Positions 8,903 to 16,532 of a DNA stretch of 64,000 nucleotides are shown here, one piece after another. This DNA comes from JBMOMT01 sp049324835 (lineage in GTDB: Bacteria; Chloroflexota; Anaerolineae; CAYNKW01): the NCBI GenBank assembly GCA_049324835.1, contig JBMOMT010000059.1:164187-228186 (forward strand), in the 5' to 3' direction. Position 1 is the stretch's first letter; every line of letters starts with the position of its first letter. The notes beneath the pieces are model-generated. The model did not search any database and was not told where the DNA came from. It worked only from the letters and a program-made list of their open reading frames with translations. A program made the translations under genes and the position numbers.

Positions 8903-9058
8903 TCGCAATACGGTTCAGTTAAGCGCACGCCAAGAGGTGCGACGCACTTTGGAAAGTGCATTGCGGCGATAAACCTGCGCAAAAAGCAACTCTCAGGCGC
9001 GTTGTGTAGCCCAACACGAGTGCGTCGCACCTTATCTAAACCGTACTGGGATTAGTCG
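8894..9058. mobile_element. MITE-like element inserted at the nuoA stop codon
   Basis: A 12-bp near-perfect direct repeat (TGGGACTAGTCG at 8894-8905, TGGGATTAGTCG at 9047-9058) brackets about 141 bp. The left copy is the last codons and stop of nuoA. Inside are imperfect terminal inverted repeats: TACGGTTCAGTTAAG near 8909 matches the complement of CTTATCTAAACCGTA near 9031-9045, followed inward by AGGTGCGACGCACT (left) and its complement AGTGCGTCGCACCT (right). There is no coding capacity, as expected of a non-autonomous element moved by a transposase encoded elsewhere. Confidence 0.7.
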
Positions 9059-9104
9059 TACATCGCTTGTGGCAAATCGCGTATCGCCTACCGCAGAAAG
9101 TGGC

Positions 9105-9145
9105 ATACGCAATACGCAATACGCAATACGCAATACGCAATACGC
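9105..9145. repeat. Heptanucleotide tandem repeat AATACGC
   Basis: Five exact copies of AATACGC (9111-9145) preceded by a partial copy, just before nuoB. Probably a slippage-prone spacer; no protein is encoded. Confidence 0.85.
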
Positions 9146-9159
9146 CAGGGGGTTAGTGT

Positions 9160-9639
9160 ATGGGTCTGGAAACGAAAATTCCGGATGGTATTGTCCTGAC
9201 CAGGCTGGAACAGGTGGTTAACTGGTGTCGCAGCCGGTCGTTTTTCCCGCTGACGGCCGGCCTGGCTTGCTGTGCCATCGAGATGATGCACGCCGGCAGC
9301 TCGCGGCACGACATTGCCCGTTTTGGGGCCGAAGTATTCCGTCCTACACCGCGCCAGGCGGATCTGCTCATCGTCTCCGGGCGGGTTTCGCAAAAAATGG
9401 CGCCGGTGGTGCGCCGCCTGTGGGAGCAGATGGCCGAGCCAAAATGGGTGATTGCCATGGGCGCCTGCGCCTCTTCGGGCGGCATGTTCCACAACTATGC
9501 CATCTTGCAGGGCGTCGATACCATCATCCCGGTGGATGTGTACGTGCCCGGCTGCCCGCCCCGGCCGGAGGCGTTGCTGTACGGCATCGTCAAGCTGCAA
9601 GAAAAGGTGATGACCGAAAAGTTCAAGGATCGGGTGTAG
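9160..9639 (+). CDS. nuoB: NADH-quinone oxidoreductase subunit B
   Basis: 159 residues, usual length. Carries the N2 cluster ligands: the paired Cys of LACCAIEMM, the Cys of GACASSGG and the Cys of PGCPPRPEALL. Cluster N2 passes electrons to quinone at the junction with NuoCD and NuoH. The gene is separated from nuoA by about 257 bp of inserted repeat DNA but is on the same strand in the canonical order. Confidence 0.97.
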   Translation: MGLETKIPDGIVLTRLEQVVNWCRSRSFFPLTAGLACCAIEMMHAGSSRHDIARFGAEVFRPTPRQADLLIVSGRVSQKMAPVVRRLWEQMAEPKWVIAMGACASSGGMFHNYAILQGVDTIIPVDVYVPGCPPRPEALLYGIVKLQEKVMTEKFKDRV

Positions 9640-9643
9640 GGGG

Positions 9644-11407
9644 ATGCCGTTGATTGAAGGTAATATCAACGTTGAAAAACTAGAGGCCCAGTTTCCGGGC
9701 GCCGTGCTGGGCGCCAGAGAGTTCCGTGGCGAAACGACGGTCACTGTTCGGCCAGAGAGAATCGTCGAAATCTGCACTTTTTTGCGCGATGATGCCGATC
9801 TCCGATACGATCAGTTGACCTTTGTCTCGGCGCTTGATAATCTGGGGCGAAACGGGGGCCGTGTGGACGATCACCGCTTCGAGGCGGTGTATCAGCTTCA
9901 CTCGTTGGCCCACCGCCGGCGAGTGCGCCTCGAGGCCCCACTGAACGGCGGCGATTCACCACGCATCGCCAGTGTGGCGCCGGTGTGGCCGGCGGCCAAC
10001 TGGCACGAGCGTGAGACCTACGATCTGATGGGTGTGGTTTTCGAGGGCCACCCCGATCTGCGGCGCATTTTGATGCCCGACGACTGGGCCGGCCATCCGC
10101 TGCGCAAAGATTATCCCCTGGGCGGCGATGCGGTGGCCTTTACCGTGAACCTGGACGCGCCAGAGATGCAACACATCGGCGAGATCACCCGCCAGGCGCC
10201 GCCGCTGCCCTCGGTGCCGCCGCCCGGCTCCGATCCGGATCGTTACATGCTGCTCAACTTTGGCCCGCAGCACCCGGCCACCCACGGCGTGCTGCGTATG
10301 GTGATCGAACTGGACGGCGAGCGGGTGATGGGCGTTTACCCCGACATCGGCCACCTACATTCCGGCATCGAAAAGATCGCCGAGCACAAGACCTACAACC
10401 AGATTATCCCCTACACCGACCGCATGGATTACGTCTCGCCCATCAACAACAACCTGCCCATCGTGTTGGCGGCAGAAAAGCTGCTGGGCATCGAGGTGCC
10501 GCCGCGGGCGCAGGTGCTGCGGGTGATTCTGTGCGAGTTGCAGCGGCTGGCGGCGCACCTGATCTGGTTCGGCACCAGCATATTGGACCTGGCGGGTGTA
10601 GGCCACAGCCTGTTGATGTATGCCTTCCAGGACCGCGAAAGCATCTATGATATCATCGAGATGGTTTCCGGCGCGCGTATGACGCCCAGCTATTTCACCG
10701 TCGGTGGTCTGCGTTGGGATGTGCCCGAAGGTTTTGTGCCGCGTGTGAAGCAGTTTTTGCAGGAATTCAGACCCCGGCTGCGCGATCAGGATCGGCTCAT
10801 CACCAAAAACCCCATCTTTCTCTCGCGGGTGGAGGGCATCGGCCACCTGAGCCTGGAAGACGCGGTGGCCTGGGGCGTGACAGGGCCCTGCCTGCGGGGC
10901 TGCGGCCTGGCCTTCGACCTGCGCAAAGAAGAGCCCTACCTGGGCTACGAGGATTACGAATTCGACGTGCCCAGCTTTTCTGAGGGCGACGTGCTGGCCC
11001 GCTACCGGGTGCGCATGGAAGAGATGTGGCAGAGTATACGCATCGTGGAGCAGGGGCTGGCCCGGCTGCCCGACGGTCCGGTCAAAGTGGCCGACCGCAA
11101 GATCAGCCTGCCGCCGCGCGACGAGCTGGATGGCAGCATGGAAGCGCTCATCCACCAGTTCAAGCTGGTGACCGAGGGCTACTCACCGCCGGAGGGTGAG
11201 GTCTATGTGGGCTGTGAGAATCCCAAGGGGGAACTGGGTTTTTACCTGGTATCCGATGGCACGCCGCGGCCGTATCGCTGCAAGATTCGCGGGCCGTCGT
11301 TCTCCAACCTGGCGGCGTCGTCGCTGATGGCTGAGGGAGGGCTGCTTTCGGACCTGGTGGCGGTGGTGGCATCGGTGGATATCACTCTGGGTGAGGTGGA
11401 CCGCTGA
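9644..11407 (+). CDS. nuoCD: NADH-quinone oxidoreductase fused subunits C and D
   Basis: 587 residues. The first about 190 are NuoC (30-kDa; contains WPAANWHERETYDLMGVVF, then RILMPDDWAGHPLRKDYPL). The rest is NuoD (49-kDa; NFGPQHPATHG near residue 207, TDRMDYVSPINNN, and the C-terminal segment DPxxGEVDR-like end). NuoD lines the quinone pocket with NuoB. The two parts are in one frame with a short Pro-rich linker (about 185-200), as in the NuoCD fusions of Escherichia coli, whereas many bacteria keep them separate. It starts 4 bp after nuoB with a GGGGG-containing ribosome site. Confidence 0.96.
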   Translation: MPLIEGNINVEKLEAQFPGAVLGAREFRGETTVTVRPERIVEICTFLRDDADLRYDQLTFVSALDNLGRNGGRVDDHRFEAVYQLHSLAHRRRVRLEAPLNGGDSPRIASVAPVWPAANWHERETYDLMGVVFEGHPDLRRILMPDDWAGHPLRKDYPLGGDAVAFTVNLDAPEMQHIGEITRQAPPLPSVPPPGSDPDRYMLLNFGPQHPATHGVLRMVIELDGERVMGVYPDIGHLHSGIEKIAEHKTYNQIIPYTDRMDYVSPINNNLPIVLAAEKLLGIEVPPRAQVLRVILCELQRLAAHLIWFGTSILDLAGVGHSLLMYAFQDRESIYDIIEMVSGARMTPSYFTVGGLRWDVPEGFVPRVKQFLQEFRPRLRDQDRLITKNPIFLSRVEGIGHLSLEDAVAWGVTGPCLRGCGLAFDLRKEEPYLGYEDYEFDVPSFSEGDVLARYRVRMEEMWQSIRIVEQGLARLPDGPVKVADRKISLPPRDELDGSMEALIHQFKLVTEGYSPPEGEVYVGCENPKGELGFYLVSDGTPRPYRCKIRGPSFSNLAASSLMAEGGLLSDLVAVVASVDITLGEVDR

Positions 11408-11448
11408 GTAGGGACCAGTCGGCGACCCGCTCTTTTGGGAGGCATGGC

Positions 11449-11928
11449 GTGCTTTCGACCGAGTTAAAAGAGAAAATCGAGCAATTGAAAACGCGTTACC
11501 CCCGGCCCAAATCGGCGTTGCTGCCGGCGCTGCAGCTGGCCCAGCGGGCGCACGATGGCTGGTTGAGCGACGAGGTGCTGGTCGAGGTGGCCCAAGTGAT
11601 GGGCCTGCCGCCGGCCGAGGTGCGATCGGTGGCCAGTTTTTACACCATGTTCAACCGCCGGCCGGTGGGCAAACATCTGGTGCAGGTGTGCACCAACCTT
11701 TCTTGCTCGTTATTGGGTGCGGAGCACATCGTGGAACACCTCAAGCGCGTGCTGGGCATCGAGGTGGGCGGGACGACGCCGGATGGCCTGTTTACTCTGC
11801 TGGAGGTCGAATGCCTGGGTTCGTGTGGCACCGCGCCGATGATGCAGATCGACGATGCCTATTACGAAAACCTGACCGTCGAACGGCTGGACGAGATTCT
11901 GAGTGAGCTTGGCAAGTTGGTAAATTGA
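11449..11928 (+). CDS. nuoE: NADH-quinone oxidoreductase subunit E
   Basis: 159 residues, 24-kDa subunit with a thioredoxin-like [2Fe-2S] domain: the ligands are the two Cys of CTNLSC and the two Cys of ECLGSCG. The GTG at 11449 is chosen because TTTTGGGAGG lies 7-8 bases before it; the nearby ATG at 11444 is in another frame. With NuoF and NuoG it forms the NADH-input module. Confidence 0.95.
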   Translation: MLSTELKEKIEQLKTRYPRPKSALLPALQLAQRAHDGWLSDEVLVEVAQVMGLPPAEVRSVASFYTMFNRRPVGKHLVQVCTNLSCSLLGAEHIVEHLKRVLGIEVGGTTPDGLFTLLEVECLGSCGTAPMMQIDDAYYENLTVERLDEILSELGKLVN

Positions 11929-11969
11929 ATCATCGTACAATTTACCAACCAACCTCCAGAGGACAACGC

Positions 11970-13226
11970 ATGGAATCGATTCTTTTGCGTAACGTGGGCA
12001 TCCCAAATTCCTGGGAAATGGAAACGTATATCGAACAGGGCGGCTATCAGGCGTTGAGCAATGCCCTCCGGGCGCACAAGCCGGCCGAGGTCGTCGAAAT
12101 CGTCAAGGCTTCTGGACTGCGGGGGCGAGGCGGGGCCGGCTTTCCGGCGGGTGTCAAGTGGGGCTTTTTGCCGCCGGGCGTCTACCCGCGTTACATGGTG
12201 TGCAACGCCGACGAGGGTGAGCCGGGCACCTTCAAAGACCGGGTGCTCATCGAGCATGACCCCCACGGTCTGATCGAGGGTATCATTTTATCATCCTATG
12301 CCTGCGAATGCGAGATGGCCTTCATCTATATTCGCGGCGAGTACGAGTTCGGCGCGCAACGACTGGAACGGGCCATCGAGCAGGCTTACGAGAAGGGCTA
12401 CCTGGGTCAAAATATCCTGGACAGCGGTTACAACCTGGAGATGGTGGTGCATCGCGGCGCGGGGGCCTATGTGTGCGGCGAGGAGACGGCGCTGCTCAGC
12501 TCGTTGGAGGGCGACCGTGGCCATCCCCGGCTCAAGCCGCCCTTTCCGGCCAGCGAAGGCGTCTACCGCAAGCCGACGGTGGTCAACAATGTCGAAACGT
12601 TGTTCAACGTGCCGTTCATCGTCGAGCGGGGCGCCAGGTGGTATCGCGGTTTTGGCACGGAGAAAAGCCCGGGTCTCAAACTGTTCAGCATCAGCGGCCA
12701 CGTGAACCGGCCCGGCGTCTACGAGTTGCCGCTGGGCGCGCCCGTGACGGCGCTCATCGACGAGTGCGCCGGCGGCGCCAGCCAGCCCATCAAGGCCGTC
12801 ATTCCCGGCGGCTCGTCCACCCCCATGCTGCCCGCCGGCCGGCTGGAAGGCCTGCGCCTGGATTACGAGTCTATCGCCGAGGCCGGATCGATGCTGGGCT
12901 CCGGGGCGGTGATCGTCATCGGTCAGGGGGCGTGCATCGTGCGGGCGGTGGAGCGTCTGGCCAGGTTCTATCGCCACGAGAGCTGCGGCAAGTGTATTCC
13001 CTGCCGCGAGGGCACCGATTGGCTGTATCAGATTCTGCGCCGCATCGAGGGCGGCCAGGGCCGCGAGGACGATCTGGAACTGCTACTCGATATCTGCGAG
13101 GGCATCGCCGGCAAGAGTTTTTGTCCGCTGGGTGATGCCGCTCTCGGCCCGGTGCGCTCCAGCATCGAACATTTTCGCGACGAGTATCTGTTCCACATTC
13201 ACGAGAAACGGTGTTTACAAACGTGA
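11970..13226 (+). CDS. nuoF: NADH-quinone oxidoreductase subunit F (NADH/FMN binding)
   Basis: 418 residues from ATG 11970 (AGAGGA before it); a frame extension back to 11925 overlaps nuoE and has no ribosome site. The Gly-rich GLRGRGGAGFPAG binds NADH/FMN, CNADEGEPGTFKDR is the FMN signature, and the N3 [4Fe-4S] ligands are the three Cys of ESCGKCIPCREGT and the Cys of KSFCPLGDAA. It takes electrons from NADH into complex I. Confidence 0.97.
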   Translation: MESILLRNVGIPNSWEMETYIEQGGYQALSNALRAHKPAEVVEIVKASGLRGRGGAGFPAGVKWGFLPPGVYPRYMVCNADEGEPGTFKDRVLIEHDPHGLIEGIILSSYACECEMAFIYIRGEYEFGAQRLERAIEQAYEKGYLGQNILDSGYNLEMVVHRGAGAYVCGEETALLSSLEGDRGHPRLKPPFPASEGVYRKPTVVNNVETLFNVPFIVERGARWYRGFGTEKSPGLKLFSISGHVNRPGVYELPLGAPVTALIDECAGGASQPIKAVIPGGSSTPMLPAGRLEGLRLDYESIAEAGSMLGSGAVIVIGQGACIVRAVERLARFYRHESCGKCIPCREGTDWLYQILRRIEGGQGREDDLELLLDICEGIAGKSFCPLGDAALGPVRSSIEHFRDEYLFHIHEKRCLQT

Positions 13227-13243
13227 GGGTACGCAACATGCGA

Positions 13244-13278
13244 CACGCCATACGGGATGCGCGTTGCCGTATGGCGTG
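13244..13278. repeat. Intergenic hairpin between nuoF and nuoG
   Basis: Perfect 12-bp inverted repeat (CACGCCATACGG and complement) with an 11-nt loop, and further partial pairing outside (GCAACATG...TGATGTTG). No T-run follows, so it looks like a mobile or mRNA-stabilising hairpin, not a terminator inside the operon. Confidence 0.6.
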
Positions 13279-13325
13279 CTGCGTATGATGTTGGTTTCAT
13301 CTGGTTGTAGCTGAGGATATAACGA

Positions 13326-15494
13326 ATGCAGCAAATGATCACGCTGACGATAGACGGGCAAGAGATCGCCGTCCGGCCCGGCGCCACGGTGCTGGAGGCG
13401 GCGGCCCAGTTGGGCATCGAGATTCCGACATTTTGCCACCACGCCCGGCTGGCGCCGGTGGGCGCCTGCCGCATGTGCCTGGTCGAGATCGAACGCATGC
13501 GCGGCCTGCAAACGGCCTGTTCCACCTACGTGCGTGAGGGCATGACCGTGCGCACCAATACGCCAGAAGTGCTCAAGACGCGCCGACAGAATCTAGAGTT
13601 CTTGCTGCTCCATCACCCGCTCGATTGTCCGGTGTGCGACAAGGGCGGCGAGTGCGAATTGCAGGATCAGGTCTACGCCTGGGGGCCGGGTGAGAGCCGT
13701 TTCATCGAAGCCAAGCAGCACAAGGCCAAAGTTTATCCCTTGAGCGACCACATCGTGCTGGATCAGGAGCGTTGCGTGCTGTGCCGCCGCTGCGAGCGGT
13801 TCATGCAAGAATGGGCCGGCGAGCCACAGATCGACCTGTTCGAGCGGGGGCGCAAATCGGTCATCGACGTGTTTCCGGGCCAGCCGTTCGATTCGCTCTT
13901 TTCGGGCAACACCATCGATCTCTGCCCCGTGGGCGCGCTCACCAGCCGCGTGTTCCGTTTTCGGGCGCGGGTGTGGGAGATGGAGCGTGTGCCCAGCGTG
14001 TGTATCGCCTGCGGCATGGGCTGCAATATCACTCTGGACGTCAAAAACAATCGGTTGCGGCGCATCGCGCCCCGTTTCAACCGCGAGGTCAACGATCGCT
14101 GGCTGTGCGATCGGGGTCGATTCGATCATCGTTTTGTGGAGCGGGAGGATCGCCTCAAGACGCCGCTGGTGCGGCGCGATGGTGAGCTCCAACCGGCCAC
14201 CTGGGACGAGGCGCTCGCGTTGGTGGCCGGGCGGCTGATGAACGTCGCCCAGGAGCACGGTCCGGATAGCGTCGGCGGCATCGGTTCGGCCTGGGTGGCC
14301 AACGAGGCCAATTATCTGTTCCAAAAGCTCTTTCGTACGCTCATCGGCACCAACAATCTGGATTATTCCGGTCGTATGCCAGATGCGGCGCGGCCGGTGG
14401 GGGCCATGGCCGATCTGCGCCGCGCGGATTCGGTCTTTTTGCTGGGCCTGGACCTGCTCAAATCCTCGCCGCTCATCGAGCTGTTCTTGCGGCGCATCGC
14501 CGTGATGTACAAGGTCAAGCTGGTCGTGGCTCATCCCCGAGAGGCGCCGCTGGCCCGTTTTGGCCTGTGGCTGCCCTACCGGCCCGGCACGGAAGAGACG
14601 CTGTGCCAGGGTCTGGCGCGGGCCATCGTCGATACCACGCTGGCCAAATATCCTGCCGGCAGACAAAAAGAGTGGCAAGCCTGGGCCACGGCCATCACGG
14701 TGGAGCAGGCGGCCGAGGCCACCGGCGCATCGGTGGAAGCCATCCGGCAGGCCGCCTGGATTCTGACCGAAGACCGCTACGGCATTGCCGTACACAGCAC
14801 GGCCGAGGGTCGCGGCCCCAAAGGCGAGGCCAATCTGGAAGCGCTGCGCCGCATGACGGCCATGGCCGGCAGCCACGGCCCGTTCTACATCGCCGAGCGG
14901 GCCAGCACCGTCGGCGCCCTGGATATGGGCATCGCCCCGCACCGGCTGCCCGGCCCGGCTTCGCTGGATGACGCGGGAGCGCGGGGGCGGCTGGCCCAGG
15001 CCTGGGCGGTCAAAGAGAAATCGTTGCCCTCTGGCATGGGTTTGAACGAATCCGAGATGCTCCGGCCTGGCGCGCTCAAGGCGTTGTATATCATGGGCTC
15101 CTGCCAGTGCCCACCAGACGACGCGGCCCGGCAGGCCCTGGCAGAACTGGACTTTTTGGCCGTGCAGGATATTTTCCTCACCGAGACGGCAGCTCTGGCC
15201 GACGTGGTGTTGCCGGCGTGTAGTTTTGCCGAGCTGGATGGCACCTATACCAATCTGAAAGGCCAGGTGCAGCGTGTCCAGCGGGCCTTGAGGCCCATCG
15301 GTCAGAGCCGCGCCGATTGGCAGATTTTGGCCGATCTGGGCAGCCGCATGGCGGCCACAGAGAAACAAAAGTCGCGCTGGAGTTATGCCGGTCCGGCGGC
15401 GATCTTGGACGAGATCGCCCAGGCCGTGCCCGCTTATGGCAAGATGAGTTATGCCACGCTGGGTGAGCACGGCCAACGGCGGGTTGGAGAATAG
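13326..15494 (+). CDS. nuoG: NADH-quinone oxidoreductase subunit G
   Basis: 722 residues. N-terminal [2Fe-2S] domain (Cys in PTFCHHARLAPVGACRMC and QTAC), the His/Cys cluster HHPLDCPVCDKGGEC, and a [4Fe-4S] set (CVLCRRCERF with the later CPVGAL). A fourth set, CIACGMGC (Cys226, 229, 233) with Cys261, is the pattern of the off-pathway N7 cluster known from E. coli and Thermus. The C-terminal two thirds is the molybdopterin-oxidoreductase-like fold without cofactor. It ends 10 bp before nuoH. Confidence 0.96.
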   Translation: MQQMITLTIDGQEIAVRPGATVLEAAAQLGIEIPTFCHHARLAPVGACRMCLVEIERMRGLQTACSTYVREGMTVRTNTPEVLKTRRQNLEFLLLHHPLDCPVCDKGGECELQDQVYAWGPGESRFIEAKQHKAKVYPLSDHIVLDQERCVLCRRCERFMQEWAGEPQIDLFERGRKSVIDVFPGQPFDSLFSGNTIDLCPVGALTSRVFRFRARVWEMERVPSVCIACGMGCNITLDVKNNRLRRIAPRFNREVNDRWLCDRGRFDHRFVEREDRLKTPLVRRDGELQPATWDEALALVAGRLMNVAQEHGPDSVGGIGSAWVANEANYLFQKLFRTLIGTNNLDYSGRMPDAARPVGAMADLRRADSVFLLGLDLLKSSPLIELFLRRIAVMYKVKLVVAHPREAPLARFGLWLPYRPGTEETLCQGLARAIVDTTLAKYPAGRQKEWQAWATAITVEQAAEATGASVEAIRQAAWILTEDRYGIAVHSTAEGRGPKGEANLEALRRMTAMAGSHGPFYIAERASTVGALDMGIAPHRLPGPASLDDAGARGRLAQAWAVKEKSLPSGMGLNESEMLRPGALKALYIMGSCQCPPDDAARQALAELDFLAVQDIFLTETAALADVVLPACSFAELDGTYTNLKGQVQRVQRALRPIGQSRADWQILADLGSRMAATEKQKSRWSYAGPAAILDEIAQAVPAYGKMSYATLGEHGQRRVGE

Positions 15495-15504
15495 AGGCAA
15501 AGGC

Positions 15505-16509
15505 ATGGACTGGATAGATACCTGGTTGATTCCCATCGTCATCAGTTTCGTCATCGGCTTTGGGTTGTTGATCGGTTTTGCCTACACCACCTGGATCGAG
15601 CGGCGGGGTTACGGTTTGTTCCAATTGCGGCGCGGCCCCAACCGCGCCGGGCCATTCGGGCTGATCCAACCCTGGGCCGACGCGGTCAAGGCTTTTTTCA
15701 AAGAAGAACTCGTGCCCGATACGGTGGACAAGGTCGTCTACATCATCGCGCCGGGCATCGCTATGGGTATGGCGCTGCTGCCCTTTGGTGTGATTCCTTT
15801 TGGCCCGACGCTTCATCTCTTTGGCCGCGAGATCAGTTTGCATCTGGCCGACGTGAGCATGGGACTGTTGTGGGTGTTGAGTGTGGCCGGGCTGGGCACC
15901 TATGGCATCGTGCTGGGCGGCTGGAGCAGCAACAACAAGTATTCGCTGCTGGGCGCGCTGCGCACGACGGCCCAGCTTTTGAGTTACGAATTGCCGCTGG
16001 GGTTTTCGATCCTGGCAGTGGTGCTGACGGTCGGTTCGCTCAAGCCCAGCGACATCGTGGCCTTTCAATCGCCGCTGCCGCTACTGGTTTTGCAGCCGGT
16101 GGCTTTTCTCATTTTTGTCATCAGCATGTTCGCCGAGGCCAATCGTTCGCCCTTTGACCTGCCGGAAACGGAGAACGAGCTGACGGCCGGCTTTAGCACC
16201 GAGTACAATGGCATCAAGTTTGCGCTCTTTTTTATGGCCGAATACATTCACATCATCAACGCCGGCGCGTTATGCACCACGCTGTTCCTGGGCGGCTGGC
16301 GCGGACCGTTCGTGGATCAGGTGCCGATTTTGGGCCTGTTCTACTTTTCGATCAAGGTGATCGCGGTCATCTTTTTCTTCGTTTGGGTGCGGGCCAGCCT
16401 GCCACGGGTGCGTTTTGACAAGTCCATGGCCTTTAACTGGAAGTTCCTGATGCCACTGGGCCTGGCCAATCTGGCGGTCACGGCGATCGTTTTGGCCATC
16501 ATCACCTGA
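15505..16509 (+). CDS. nuoH: NADH-quinone oxidoreductase subunit H
   Basis: 334-residue membrane subunit with about eight helices that forms the quinone tunnel next to NuoB/NuoCD. Conserved WIERRGYGLFQLRRGPNRAGPFGLIQPWADAVK-type N-terminal loop (only key parts quoted: ERRGYG, RRGPNRAGPFG) and the FAEANRSPFDLPE loop. ATG 15505 is chosen with GAGGCAAAGGC before it; longer frame starts overlap nuoG. Confidence 0.97.
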   Translation: MDWIDTWLIPIVISFVIGFGLLIGFAYTTWIERRGYGLFQLRRGPNRAGPFGLIQPWADAVKAFFKEELVPDTVDKVVYIIAPGIAMGMALLPFGVIPFGPTLHLFGREISLHLADVSMGLLWVLSVAGLGTYGIVLGGWSSNNKYSLLGALRTTAQLLSYELPLGFSILAVVLTVGSLKPSDIVAFQSPLPLLVLQPVAFLIFVISMFAEANRSPFDLPETENELTAGFSTEYNGIKFALFFMAEYIHIINAGALCTTLFLGGWRGPFVDQVPILGLFYFSIKVIAVIFFFVWVRASLPRVRFDKSMAFNWKFLMPLGLANLAVTAIVLAIIT

Positions 16510-16532
16510 CTGTCGGCCCTGTTGAGGTGTCG

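Noticed and set aside
9105..9145. Heptamer repeats as a CRISPR or origin iteron array
   Set aside because: Units too short with no spacers, no dnaA or replication gene nearby.
13593..15554. 653-aa open frame on - opposite nuoG
   Set aside because: It is the antisense shadow of a clearly conserved gene, with low-complexity Arg/His/Gln composition and no ribosome site.
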